In this document: positions 23,259 to 34,943 of the stretch, piece after piece
Layout of the letters: every line of letters begins with the position of its first letter
How positions within the stretch are numbered: position 1 is the first letter of the stretch
Origin: Lithobates sylvaticus
Lineage: Eukaryota; Chordata; Amphibia; Anura; Ranidae
Assembly (NCBI GenBank): GCA_028564925.1
Contig: CM053031.1
Coordinates: 167,025,584-167,089,583 of the forward strand
Direction of reading: 5' to 3'
DNA length: 64,000 bases
Program-made: the position numbers and the translations under genes
The notes under the pieces: generated by a model
Seen by the model: only the letters and a program-made list of their open reading frames with translations
Told to the model about the DNA's origin: nothing
The model's database searches: none

Positions 23259-24660
23259 CGATTATGATATGTCTGTCTGGTGAGTAGAAATATATCTTCT
23301 CTCACCGCGACCTCTATTTAGAAATTGTTCCTTTAACGGGACCTGTGATTTATGTAGAAATAGTTTTTAGACTTTGAAAAAAGTCAAGCCCTGTTGAGAT
23401 AACAGCAACAGCCCTGGGGGGGCTGGATGGGCTTTAGGAAGCCCATTAGATAAGAGCTATTCTGTGTAATAGCATATGCTTTAGAAAAAAAGCAGCTGTT
23501 CGGTTTGAACAGTGAGGATTCTGTGTAGTCCTCTTTATAAGTCTGCGGCAGCCGTCTGTTCGGGGGTGAACAGTCGTTAATGAGGACCTCGGTAGGTCCC
23601 AGGACTCTGTGAAGTCCGTAGGTCAATGATGAGTTATTACAGTACTGTAATTATAAGAAAAAAGTCTGCTAAGGTGTGCTGGACAAAACCGATCTCTTTG
23701 CTTTCTTTATCTGTTGCGTAGTTGATAAGATAATTTGTAAACTGTCTGTGTGGAAATTTGTCAGCGTTTGTAAGGTAAGACAACGCCTTCCACTGCTCCG
23801 TGTTATCATAGGACTTAGATTTAAGGGCGACAGACGTGTCTTCCTGTGAACTCCCGGGTTCTTTTTGTGATTGATGGAAGTTCCCGATCGAAACGCAGAG
23901 TAATGCTACAGTATCCGGTGATGTATTGATGTCTATTCTTAATGATTTATGTATGAATGTTTTGACTAGAGAGTTAGCATAATAGCAGTGTTAGTAACAT
24001 TTTCTTAAGGTAATGATACCTTTTGCTGCTATGCAGGGAAGTCAGGTTCAAAATTTGGTTTGGCTTTTTGCCAACATGGTTCAAGTACTTATATCTCGCT
24101 AAACGTAATAGATATTGTGAAGAATTGTTTGCGGCATTGGTATTACAGAAGTTGCAAGTACTGTTTGAACCTGTTGGCACTCTGCCAAAAATAAAAAAAT
24201 AAATTTGAAATAAATAAAAAAAAAAAATTGTTTGGTTATAAATAATAAGAAAAGTAATAATGTATGAGGCTTGCTTGTCTAAGGAGTGCTTATTGGCATT
24301 TTGCCAAGAAAAAAAAAAAAAAAAAATCAGAATGTTTACGAAGAAAGACAAAAGAAGATGCTGTAGGAGATCTCCGGCTGGACCGGGGCTCCCTATGGCA
24401 TCCTAGCCCAAAAGTTGCCCACGATAGGTTTAGCAGAATCATGGGATGGTGAATTTAGAGGTTAAATTAACCTTCTCCATGCCTGTATCAAGCGCCCCGC
24501 CTCCTCCCCCTTACATTCCACAACCAGATAACAGCTGCACAGACACAAGGACACAGAAAATAGCAGAATGAGTTTGAAACACCAGGGCAGACACATTAAA
24601 AAGAGGATGGCTTACAGCCAATAGTTGAAGATTTCTTTTTATAAAGGGATCTTAAAGGGA
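23259..24660 (+). other. Retroviral leader and presumed gag interval, unrecognisable
   Basis: By position this should be leader plus gag. I see no readable gag domain, only AT-rich stretches with A-runs. It is a fossil region. Confidence 0.4.
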
Positions 24661-27365
24661 AATTATCTTGTTCTATATTAACAAAAGAGAAGGTAAGAAA
24701 AGTAAAGAAGGCAATTGTGACTATAGGTTTGTACAAGACCTAAGGGCCATCACTAGCCTAGTGGTACCGATTGCCCCAATAAGTGCCTGATGTGCCATCA
24801 ATATTTACCGCCATACATTACGATGCAGAGTATTTTATTGTGAATGATTTATTGAACGCATTTTTATTTCCGTCCCTGAGGATGAGGAGACACAGCCAAT
24901 CTTTGCTTTCTGTTTTAAAAAACGCCAACTAACATGGTGTAGAATGCCCCAGGGCTATATAGACTCCCCTGCAGTCTATTCCATTGTCCTCCAAACTACT
25001 CTCAGAGCTTGGATACCAGGACATTGTTCATCCCTGCTGCAGTATGTGGATGAACTCCTCATCTGCAGTTCTACTCGGGTGGCCGCCCTGGAGGATGGGA
25101 GGGATCTTTTGAAATGTCTTTTTGAAAGTGGTCACAAAGTGTCAAAGAAAAAATTGCAATGGTGTCAGGAAACGGTTGAATATCTTGGTTTTGTACTCTC
25201 AAAAGGAGAAAGGAAAGTCAATCACAGAAGAGCTATGGCTCTTGTGGGTCTGCCCCGCCCACTTGCTAAGAAAGACATGTTCACCTTTCTTGGTATGATT
25301 GGTTACTGCGGCCAATGGATACCTGACTGTTCCTACTACAATCTCCTGAGACAAGCCACAGGTTTACACATGCCAGATTGTATAAAATGTTCAAATGAAA
25401 TGTGCAATGCTTTTGTGTATTTGAAAAATGCTATGGTAATGGCTCCAGGGCTCGGCCTCCCTAACTAGGAAAAATGTTTAATTTGTTTGCAGGGAAAATG
25501 TTTCATTTGTTTGCAAGGGAAAATTGTAAGGACGTGTCAGGTGTCCTCGCTCAGGAGCATGGAGGCAAGTTGCGCCCTATTTTTTTTCAAAGATGGTTCC
25601 GGTGCAGGTTCAAGGCATGCCTGTGTGTCTCAGAGGCATCCTATTCGATGATGGTTTTGAGAGGGCCACTTCTTTCACTCTGGGGCACGACACTACACTT
25701 CACACCACCCACAATGTATGAAAAATGTACATACACAGCACATGTCTGCTCATAGGTTGAGCGGCTATGAGTTGATCTTGATGTCCAATCCAAAATTGCA
25801 CATCAAATATGCTTCTCCCACTTCAGGACCAGCACCAATACAAATGCCCTTTTAGGATTAAAAGGAGAGCAGAATGAGGTTGTACCACAACATGATTGCA
25901 TAGACCTCATTCACTAACACACATCACCCACAACACTGCAGAGCATACACAGGCCAACAAACAGATAGCCAAGGGAAATGCTCTGGCTGATTAGCTGCTA
26001 AATAAGCTGCTACTTCACAAAATGCACAGATCCAAATGCCCATGCTAGCACCAGACTTGTTGTTTTATTTTTTTTATGTTTTTGTTTTCTGATCAGGTTC
26101 TTTCAGATTTGCAGGGATGTGCAAAAGAAGCTGATCTCAGAGGTTGGGACAAAATAGGTGTGCAGAAAGATCCAAAGACTGGAATTCTCTGCAAAGAGGG
26201 GAAGCCATGTATACCAGTAGCTAGTGCATCACTTTTTGTAGCTAGTGCATCACTTTTTATGCATCATTTTTATTTCCCATTTCCATGGAATAGGTCACAG
26301 AGGCTGGAAAGAACTTTCCTGGCCAATTTTATGTAGCAAGATGCATCACATGTATCAGGAACAACCCACACAAGGCCGAACATGAACACCTGATATATCC
26401 AACAACTCCTTTTACACATTTGCAGATTGACTTCACACACATGCCCAAACTAGGCAAAAGACAGGAATATCTTTTGGAAATTGTGGACAAGTTCTCAAGT
26501 TGAGTTGAACTTTTTGTCACCACAAAAGAAGATGCACAAACAGTAGTGAGGATCCTCGTTCAGGAAATCATTCCTCGATGGGGATGCCCACTTCTTATAA
26601 ACTCAGACAGACAATGGACCTACATTTGTATCAAGGGTCTGCCAGGACTGGGTAAAATCTCTCAAGATAGAACGGAAGTTTCACATTCCCCAACACCCTC
26701 AAAGCTCAGGGATAGTAGAAAGAATAAACAGAACAATAAAAAGACAAAAATAAGAAAGGCCACAGGAGGAACCTTTGCCAACTGAAAGAAGGTCCTCCCA
26801 GCAGTCCTGGCAGAAATAAGAATGACCCTTCCAAGACAACAGTGTATTCACCTTTTGATGTCTTGATGGGTCGACTTTTCCCCACCCCATGGCCAGAACA
26901 CATTTAATGATAGAAAAGGGAGATTTAGACTTATTACAGGAAGAATATGTAAGGTAATTGGTTGAAACATTGTAAACAGTTGAGAGAAATGTTGCACCTT
27001 TTCTTTTTCTTCACAGGAAACTACTCACCCCTTCAAATTGGGAGACACCGTGGTGGTCCAACAGCTGAACAGAAATAAGAAGCAAGAGTATCCCTTTGGA
27101 CCTCCTACCACAGTGGTTGCAGTGACCAGAACAGCCATCCTAGTGGAAAAATTGCCAGTCCTGGATCAATGCCAACAGAGTGAAAAAAAAGGTTGCCCAA
27201 AGCCCCAAGAGCAGGAAGGAGACCTTGGATACAGGAGGCCCTCAAGCAGAAGTCCAAGCAGACGAAGGAGTTCCTGGGAAAGCAGGTCCGGCCAGAGAAG
27301 ATGACCTTGCTTACTTCACCACAGACTTCTGACAAGGCATTCTGCCCACTGACCCTGATCTCTCT
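24660..27365 (+). pseudogene. Retroviral pol remnant (reverse transcriptase to integrase C-terminus)
   Basis: About 24720-25470 shows a gammaretroviral reverse transcriptase with an MPQGY...SPAVY segment and a YVDE version of the YVDD box. RNase H and integrase traces follow, and the integrase C-terminal region (THPFKLGDTVVVQQL) lies near 27017-27100, just before the Harbinger insertion. It is broken in several places and treated as a fossil. Confidence 0.8.
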
Positions 27366-27883
27366 AAAGCCCCATACACACGGTCGGACAATCCACGGAC
27401 CAGGTCGGTCGGATCCTGTCCGTCGTACTTTGTCCGATGTTGTTGGTGTTGCGTACACACGGTCGGACTACGTTGTCGGAATATCCGGTCTGCAAGAACG
27501 TCGTGACGTAAGTCGTCGTCCACGAGATTAGAAAAGGGAAGTTCAGCACCACGTCAGGCACCCGTTGGGCTCCTTCTGCTGATCCCGTGTTTATCGCGAG
27601 TTAGTCGAAGTTTGGGACTTAAGATTCGCGCTTCTCAGTTTTCTGACTCAGATCGTTACTGCTCTTCAGTTTGTGCTTGTTGTGCGTATCTGTTTATTAG
27701 TGCGTGTAGTCAGTTCGCATTTGTTGGTCATTGCGGCCTATATCTTGATATAGGACGCTTTGATTTGCACTGCTTATTGTCTGCTCGTTTCTGGTATTCA
27801 TTTCGTTCTTTCAGGCCTTGCTGTTTATCGGTGCTTTCTGTTTGTCCGTTCTGACCAGCCAACCTTTTGTGACCTTGTGAGCG

Positions 27884-30032
27884 ATGTTTCCCGTGCGTAC
27901 TCGTCGCCGAGTTCGTGCTGTATGCGGAATTGGTGTCGGGCTTTTAGCTTTGACCCAAGACCCGTCCATGAACAGAGTGACGAGGAGTATGTGGACCAAG
28001 AATTGGTTGCTTCAGCGTGACCAATTCTCGCACATGCCTTTGCTTCGTGAGATCCGGGAGAATAATCCTGATGATTTCAGGAACTTTCTCCGGATGACGG
28101 ACCCCGATTTTCACCGTCTTTTGGCTTTGCTGACCCCCTTTATCAGCCGGCAGGATACCTGCATGAGACAAGCCATTACTCCGGAGCAGAGGCTTGTTGC
28201 CACGTTGAGGTACTTGGCGACAGGGAGAAGTCTTCAGGATTTGAAGTTCTCTTCAGGTATCTCTCCCCAGGCCCTGGGAATCATTATTCCAGAGACCTGT
28301 TCTGCCATCATCGAGGTCCTGCAGGAGGACTATATTAAGGTAACATTTATACTTTACTATTCCATTCTATGTATGCTCTGTTTGCTAATGTCTTCTATTT
28401 TTGACCTCCTTCCCTAATTACCATGATTGCAATAGGTTCTAATATGCTGTGCCCCTTTTCTCCTTCATGCATTTTTCCCTTCACTTACCTCCCCAGCATG
28501 CTCTTCTGGCCCAATAGACACCTATGGCCTAGTCACTTATGCAATGTATTTTGTCTGCTGCATAGTATTTTTTGCCCACAAACACCCCCTAAAATATGCA
28601 CAAATGTTTGCTGTGTGGTTTACTTCATGTAGAGCCCCTTTTTTTTTATTGTTTTTGTGGGGGGGGGGGGGCAAACTCATTAGGAACCCCCTCCCCCAAC
28701 TGCTCTGTCAGATGATACCAATCCTCTATCTGCTGGCTTTCCCAAGGTCAATACACACTATATACCTACCTCTTTATAGTGGGCATCTTTAGGGATGAAT
28801 TCTGCAAAGCATGTAGTGCAAGGGGCTGCCTCCATACTTGCCATTTCCTATTTTTTTGTGTTCTTTCTCTCCTATTAGCTTGCTTGGAAATTTCATAATG
28901 TCACAATGTGCTTTCCTTTTTTTTTTTTGGGGGGGGGGGGGGTTTGAAATGTTAGTTTAGCTTTCCTGGGGGCTGCCAATAGTGTTAAGTACAGAGGGTC
29001 TGGCCAAACTAGCACACATATGAAGTGCAGAGGGTTACCTGTCCAACAACCCCCCCACCCCAAAACCCTAGTTATTGCCAATGGCCCATCAGAAGTGTGG
29101 GGATTGATGGGGGGTGAGTAATCTGTGAAGGGGACCCTCTACTTTTCTCTGCAAATACTTTCCAGCCTCCAATTTTATACAATGCTCTTGTTCCAAGATG
29201 TTGATTGTCTAATCTGCTTGCAATGTTTATGTGCAAAGTGACTAATTATTTTTTCTTGTTTCACTCCCACAGTTCCCTTCCACGCCACAGGAATGGCAGA
29301 CTGTGGCCTCCCACTTTGCCAGCCGTTGGGACTTTCCTAACTGCGGAGGGGCAATTGATGGGAAACACGTCCGCATCGTCCCACCGCCCAACTCGGGGTC
29401 CCACTATTATAATTATAAAGGGTTTAATAGTGTAGTGATGTTGGCGGTGGTGTCGGCAACATATGAATTTATGTATGTGGACGTGGGGATGAACGGCCGG
29501 ATCTCGGATGGTGGTGCCATTGCGCACACGTAGTTCTACTGGCGTCTCCAAAGTGGCAGTCTGTGCTTGCCACCTCCAGAGGAGAATGCAGAAGGACTCC
29601 CCTTCGTCTTTGTCGCAGATGAAGCGTTTGCGTTGACTCCCCATCTGATGAGGCCGTTCCCGATGAGGACCCTCACCCCCAGACCAGAGGGTCTTCAACT
29701 ACAGGCTGTCCAGAGCCAGAAGAGTTGTGGAGAACACTTTTGGCATCCTGGCCAGCCGCTTCCGCCTGTTCTTGACGGCAATTAACTTGGCGGAATACAA
29801 ACTGAACCACATAGTTCTTGCCTGTTGCATATTGCACAACTTCCTCAAAAGACATAACAGGAACTATGTGGTGCCCGTTGGCCCAGATGTGGAGGGCCCT
29901 CCAAATGCGGACCTCACAGCCCTTCAAGTGGCACGTCCAGCCTTGCCCCCTCTAAATGCCCGCGCGGTCCGCGAGCAATATATGGAGTACTTTGTGGGTA
30001 GGGGGGCCATTGCTCTGCCTGACGATGTGTGA
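27884..30032 (+). pseudogene. HARBI1-like DDE transposase, two coding exons, broken
   Basis: Exon 1 is 27884-28339 (152 codons), with the helical N-terminal region of Harbinger transposases (FRNFLRMTDPDFHRLL, RLVATLRYLATGRSLQDL). It ends AAG|GTAACA. The acceptor TCCCACAG lies at 29272 and exon 2 (29273-30032) continues in phase. The DDE_4 catalytic core shows D in GGAIDGKHVRI, D in FVFVADEAF and E in RRVVENTFGILASRF. A TAG at 29531-29533 interrupts exon 2, and a frameshift in the C-run near 29677-29681 separates the second Asp from the Glu. The stop is followed by AATAAA at about 30045. With two lesions it cannot make an active enzyme. The start is the first ATG giving the conserved N-terminus. 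Confidence 0.9.
28340..29272 (+). other. Intron of the HARBI1-like transposase
   Basis: GTAACA donor and CCCACAG acceptor, 933 bp, phase 0. It includes G-runs near 28660 and 28932 and no coding sequence. An intron in this gene is usual for Harbinger elements. Confidence 0.75.
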
Positions 30033-30870
30033 GAGGCATTTTTTAATAAATCTGATATTTCAAACAACCTATGATTTCTTGTCATTTCACTATTCTTTTT
30101 AGCTTATTTTACCTTGAAATTTTTTCCCTTTGTCTTCGACAGTGGGAATGCACTTTCTGGGCAAAAGGAGGTAACAGTCTCTTCTTCCCAAAAAGATTAT
30201 TCTCATGTTGTGTGTTTGATACCTAATCTTTGGTCTAGAGAAGGTTTGTAGTGCATAACTGACACCCAAAATACTCCTTTTCATCACCAGGTCAGACATG
30301 TGTGTATTCTCAAAAATGCTGTGCTCCGTGTTTTCGTACAAAGCACTGTGGGTGTCATTTACCTTAGTCAAATCCACTATGCTCTACAAGTGCATTGAAA
30401 AAGTGCCCTGGAAAAGAAACTTGCAGTGCAAAGTGGACTTGCCTTTAGTAAATAACACCCATTGCCCCCCATATCCTTTACATTTGACATACATAATGCA
30501 TTGTGATTTTTAAATAAGGAAGCCACACATTTAGAAAAATAAAAAAGTTTACTTGGAAAACATTCACAAGTGCGTTTACAATCTTCACGCCCAAACTGAC
30601 AACATCTTGGTTATTTACAACATTGTTTACAAACATTCCGCAATTGGTAAAACCAGGCATGGAGCAAAACAGAACCTATGAACTTGGAAAGTTCAACTTT
30701 GTAAAGTGAAGACAAGATCAGACATGACTATATGTTCAAAGTGTGTTTGATCTTGCCTTCATCACATGGGGGGGTCACCCCTGGAAAGTGGAAATTTAGA
30801 ACATGCACACAATTTGGGTCTGAAAATGGTCATTAGATGTTAAAACACATGCCCAGAAGCTTCAAAAGTG

Positions 30871-30998
30871 CCATTTTCCATCATGGGGATGAATGGACGT
30901 TTTTTGGGGGTGCAACCGCTTCACCACAACCACTTGCGTAGTTCGTAAAGTGGTTGCACCCCCAAAAAAACGTTGCCATTCATCCACCATGATGGGAG
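30871..30998. repeat. Imperfect inverted repeat inside the Harbinger element
   Basis: CCATCATGGGGATGAATGG and GTTTTTTGGGGGTGCAACC on the left pair with GGTTGCACCCCCAAAAAAAC and CCATTCATCCACCATGATGG on the right, around a loop of about 20 bp. It sits between the convergent transposase and SANT genes, and may be a nested MITE or an intergenic hairpin. Confidence 0.75.
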
Positions 30999-31106
30999 CT
31001 AGCACATGTGGACACAATGTGTGCATGTTCCAAATTTCACACAGTTCTTAAGTTGCAAATGTGTTCAGAAGCTGGCACAAATGTGTGTTAATTACTTGGT
31101 GCGTTT

Positions 31107-32455
31107 TCATATTTTTCCTAAAACATCAATGATGTTCTTCAATTTTTGTTGAACATCATTGATGTTTTGCTTTATGTAATCTAGATCTCTATTGCAGACC
31201 ATTATCTCCCCGATGAGTACGTGGGCACTCTCTGTGGTAAAGTGCGATTTTTCTTCCACAACATCCACGTCACCTAAAAACCACAAACAAACAAAAATCG
31301 GGTGTTGGAAATGAGGCAGCCATACATTGATTAGCTTACCAGTAGCTGTGTTCTCCCACACTCACCTGTTGTGGTGACAATTTCTCCAAGTTCGATGATC
31401 TCTCCTCCTCCTCCTCCTCCTCTGCTTCTGCTCTTCCACATTTTTTGGGAGGTGTTGGTTTTGGTGTTTCCTCAGACGGCCCAAGTTTTCGCTCCCCTAT
31501 GAGAATGTACAAAAGGAAGATTTAGCAACACAATCTATTGAGGGCAGAAATAGGAAATGACAAACATTGCTTGAAAGTGACGGACACTATTTTTGTTTGG
31601 CCAGTTACAAATGCCAACTACATGAATGTAGTCACTTTGTAAAGGTGCTAAACTTACTAGCTTTTTGGTAGAAGTTTGTGTGATGGAGACCCCCCTCTAG
31701 TATCCACTGGAGCACATGTGTGGAAAAGCCTAATAAAAAGGGGGTTTGGGTGTCCCAGCACTAGTGCTCTAGAGTCCAGATGGGTAAACAGCTACTGGGT
31801 GACCTCTCCTTTACATTGAATAAATTGGCTTTACATTCTTGATGACATTTCTAGTGAGAACAAACTTCCTTTCCCCAAAAAAAACACCAAACATCGTATT
31901 ATAAGTGGCCGAACGATCGAGGTTGCGTACGATCGAATGGACACACACACGACCATGACAGTGGCAGAAAGATCGAGGCTGAGTACGATCGAATGCACAG
32001 ACGAACATGAAAGTGGCCATTTTGGAATGTACAACTTTGTAAAAATCAAACCACATGGAGCAGTATGCAAGCAAGAAATCAAACACAAAACACAACTACT
32101 TACTTTTTTGAAGAATTCGCTTGATCTTTCTGTACTGATCGGCCTCCCTCAGTTTCAGGTCTGACCAGCGTTTCCTCAGTTGCTCCTTGGATCGTTGTAC
32201 CCCAAAATTATTGTACAGCCTCCTCACAACTTTAGACATGATCTTGGCCTTGCGGACATTGGGGTTGAGGTAAGGCCCATACTTCCCATCATAGTCGCTC
32301 CTCTTTAATATGTCCACCATCTCCAACATTTCTCCAAATGACATATTGGAGGCCTTGAATTTCAGGCTCCGGGATCGGGACGTTTCTGCCTCCGGACTTT
32401 CCTCGTCCTCCTCGTTGGTGGGATATTTGTGGCGCACCTGCTGTGTCCCCGCCAT
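31107..32455 (-). pseudogene. Harbinger SANT/Myb-like DNA-binding gene, three exons
   Basis: Exon 1 (32455-32104) opens MAGTQQVRHKYPT and contains a Myb/SANT-like domain: FGEMLEMVDILKRSDYD, then KIMSKVVRRLYNNFGV and LRKRWSDLKLRE. The donor is GTAAGT, phase 1. Exon 2 (31496-31366) encodes a Pro/Lys then Glu-rich linker and ends at CAG|GTGAGT. Exon 3 (31273-31107) gives DVDVVEEKSHFTTESAH and a helix ending LKNIIDVLGKI. The frames of exon 2 and exon 3 agree only if the GAG repeat near 31400-31420 has shifted, so this copy has one microsatellite frameshift. In Harbinger elements the Myb-like partner binds element ends and helps bring the transposase into the nucleus. Confidence 0.82.
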
Positions 32456-32461
32456 GTGCTC

Positions 32462-32634
32462 TCCCCACTGCGCCGTAAAGAGAATGGGTGGGGAATAGAC
32501 GAGAAAGTTCGTCAGGGGCGGGCGGAGTTTGACGCATGCGCACTGGATATAAAACGTCACACGCCTGTGTCGTAGCCACGATCTGGGAGACGAGGGGAGA
32601 GAAAGCTCACGCACGAGACGATCGCTAGAAACGA
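32462..32634. promoter_or_regulatory. Divergent promoter region between the SANT and MADF genes
   Basis: The two genes start 312 bp apart on opposite strands. The region holds a GC-box-like GGGGCGGGCGG (about 32514-32524), a palindromic GCATGCGCA (NRF1-like, about 32534-32542) and TATAAAA (32548-32554), properly spaced for plus-strand transcription into the MADF gene. No equally clear TATA is seen on the minus strand. Confidence 0.55.
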
Positions 32635-32767
32635 AGGTACAATTTGACGTTAGTACATAACTAGCCTAGACTGATTCGAACTTGAGGCTTCTTTATGGAG
32701 AAGATTAGAAGAGTTTAGCCTGACATAATTTATAGTGTTTTGTGTGGTGTTGTGTCTTGCAGAGATT

Positions 32768-33953
32768 ATGAAGGGATTCAACGACATGAGTTTTCTCCCC
32801 CTCTTCATTGCCAAATACAGGGAATTTCCCATTTTATGGCAGGCTAAACACCCCCATTATAGCATCAAACCAAAGAGGTACGCAGCCCTGGAGGAACTTG
32901 TGGAATTTGTCAAGCCAAGGTTCCCCGCGGCAACTGTTGATGATATAAGAAAGAAAATTGGCAGCCTGAGGAGTGCGTATATCAGGGAGCGCAAGAAGGT
33001 TGTGAAGTCGGAAGAAACTGCAACTGCAGCAGATGAGGTCTATGTGCCCAAGCTCTGGTACTATCAGAGTCTACATTTTCTCAAAGACCAGGCTGATGTC
33101 ACGGAGCCACTCTCGACTCCTCCTTCCACGCTTCCTTGCGCGCAGGCCACCCCTGATGAGGCTTCCGAGGAGCAACCTGGGCCTTCCAGTCTGGAAGAGG
33201 TGGAGGAGCCCAGCTTGTTCCAGGTATAGTAGTTTTGTTACCATTTATGTGAATAATGAATGATGTTCACTTAGCTTAGGATCCCCAATTGCTTAGTTCC
33301 TAACGTGTTTGACATATCAACTGACAGTAGTGTTGGAGACAGTTGGGGCCACAATCTAAACTGCAGGGCTGAGAATTGTATGGTTTTCTATTTGTAAACA
33401 TTTTGCAACAGTCACTAGATGAGAATTGTGTGTGTTTGATGAACAAATACCTGAAACTATGTCCCTTTTTCATACACAGGAGGACCTCAGCCAGGAGGTG
33501 GCTGTGGAAGGTGGCAGTCAGGAGGAGGCAGGGGTTAGTGGCAGCCAAGTGGTGGGTAGTGGCAGCCAAGAGGGGGCTAGGCCTCGGAGCCTGACTGACT
33601 CCCAAATCCCTCTCCTCCGCCTTCCGTACAGAAGGGCGAGAAGGGGGGGTTATGCGGCAGAGTCAGCGCTCCGGATGATCAGAGAGGCTTCAGACTCCCT
33701 ACATGCCACACCCACCGACGAGGAGACCTTTGGCTCCGTGCTTGTCACGAAGATGATGGGTATGGAGGTGAGGCAACGCAACATGTGTGAGGGGCTCATC
33801 CTCCATGTCCTAAATAAGGGTAGGGCTGGGGAGATGACCCCAGTCACACATGTTTGCCATAGTTACCAAGCTCGGCCTCCTCCTCCTCCTCCTTCTGCCA
33901 CCCCACCAGCACGACAGCCACAGCGTGCAAGGAAGCGTGGAAGGAAGACCTGA
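32768..33953 (+). CDS. Harbinger MADF/BESS-like DNA-binding protein, two coding exons
   Basis: A 5' UTR intron is likely (donor GAAG|GTACAA at 32637, acceptor CTTGCAG at 32762). The ATG at 32768 comes six bases after it, which decides this start. Coding exon 1 (32768-33223, 152 codons) contains a MADF domain: FLPLFIAKYREFPILW, AALEELVEFVKPRF, VDDIRKKIGSLRSAY and VPKLWYYQSLHFLKDQ. The donor is CAG|GTATAG. The acceptor ACACAG leads into exon 2 (33480-33953) in phase, giving about 309 residues in total. Exon 2 has Gly/Ser/Glu-rich linker, then a BESS-like helical segment (TKMMGMEVRQRNMCEGLILHV) and a basic C-terminus RARKRGRKT. AATAAA follows at about 34177. I see no stop or frameshift, so this gene looks whole. 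It is presumably a DNA-binding accessory of the transposon. Confidence 0.8.
33224..33479 (+). other. Intron of the MADF-like gene
   Basis: GTATAG donor, TACACAG acceptor, 256 bp, phase 0. No other feature is seen in it. Confidence 0.65.
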
Positions 33954-34940
33954 GAGTGACGACCTGGATTCAGTCTGGTCTGAGAGAAGATGGAGCCTCT
34001 CGTAGTACCAGAGCCTGGGGACCTAGATGGCATCTGCTGCAGTTCCGGATGCTTTGGACTTCAGGCCCCCAATTTTCTACGCTTGAAAAATGATGGTTGC
34101 CGTGGGGGTCCAAGGCTTTGCAAATTCCCCAAGTTTCACCATGGCTGCGTTCCTCTTTGGTTTGTTGCTGAGACCTAAATAAATGTTTAGGGGATTTGAA
34201 ATAATCAGTGACTATTGTGTTTTACTTTTCTACAATGACAGTTTTTCTTTGAGTAGGCAGGTACATTTCACTAATCCTAAAGTAGAATTAACAAGGGGCA
34301 ACAACAACCAACAAACTCCTAGTAAATTTAAGCAAGAAATACAAATGTTAATAATGTGGTTTTGCTAAGTTGAGACACACAACCCCCCTCCAAAAAAAAA
34401 AAAAAAATTCTCCTTCAAATATGTATTCTGAAAAAAAACAAAAAAGACAAATCATGCTAAAAATATAACAAAGATTCTTTTACGATCTGAGTAAAAATAA
34501 ACATGTAGTGTATAAATGCTGAAAAGTAATAAAGAACTAAGTTTGTGAAAAGTGCGGGTGAATAGGAGCAGCTAAAACATGTCATTCTTGTTGCATTGTA
34601 AAGAAAAAGAGAATGCGCTGCATTAAAGACATTTTAACATTGCAGCGTGACGAATGTGCTGTGTCGATTAGGAAAGGTAGTTTTACCTGACCGAGCGCTT
34701 CCGTCACAGAATTTCTTCTGAGCACGCGTAGCACTTTGTCCGTCGGACAACCGTACACACGATCGGATTTGGTGTGATCGGACCGTGTTGTCGGCAAATC
34801 TTTCCAGCAGGAGATAAGACTTTGTCCGTCGGACAATCCGACGTAAACTGTCCGATGGTGCATACACACGGTCTGATTTTTCAACAACATTGTCCGATCG
34901 GACAGAATCCATGAAAAAGTCAGACCGTGTGTATGGGGCT
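33954..34940 (+). other. Harbinger 3' region
   Basis: After the poly(A) signal there is AT-rich sequence with an A-run (34395-34407), then about 200 bp of subterminal sequence with several direct and inverted 'gtccgtcggacaa' and 'tacacacg' motifs (about 34735-34900). These resemble transposase-binding subterminal repeats. No gene. Confidence 0.6.
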
Positions 34941-34943
34941 TTA

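Larger units (their letters stand above)
27368..34940 (+). mobile_element. PIF/Harbinger DNA transposon with three spliced genes
   Basis: The ends are AGCCCCATACACACGGTC on the left and its complement GACCGTGTGTATGGGGCT on the right, with TAA (27365-27367) and TTA (34941-34943) outside, close to the TWA duplication typical of this superfamily. Further 'acacacggtcgga' motifs occur subterminally on both sides (27450s; 34755s and 34860s). It carries a HARBI1-like transposase (plus), a SANT/Myb-like gene (minus) and a MADF/BESS-like gene (plus), the last two diverging from one promoter region. It lies inside the retroviral pol and is therefore younger than the retrovirus. Confidence 0.9.
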
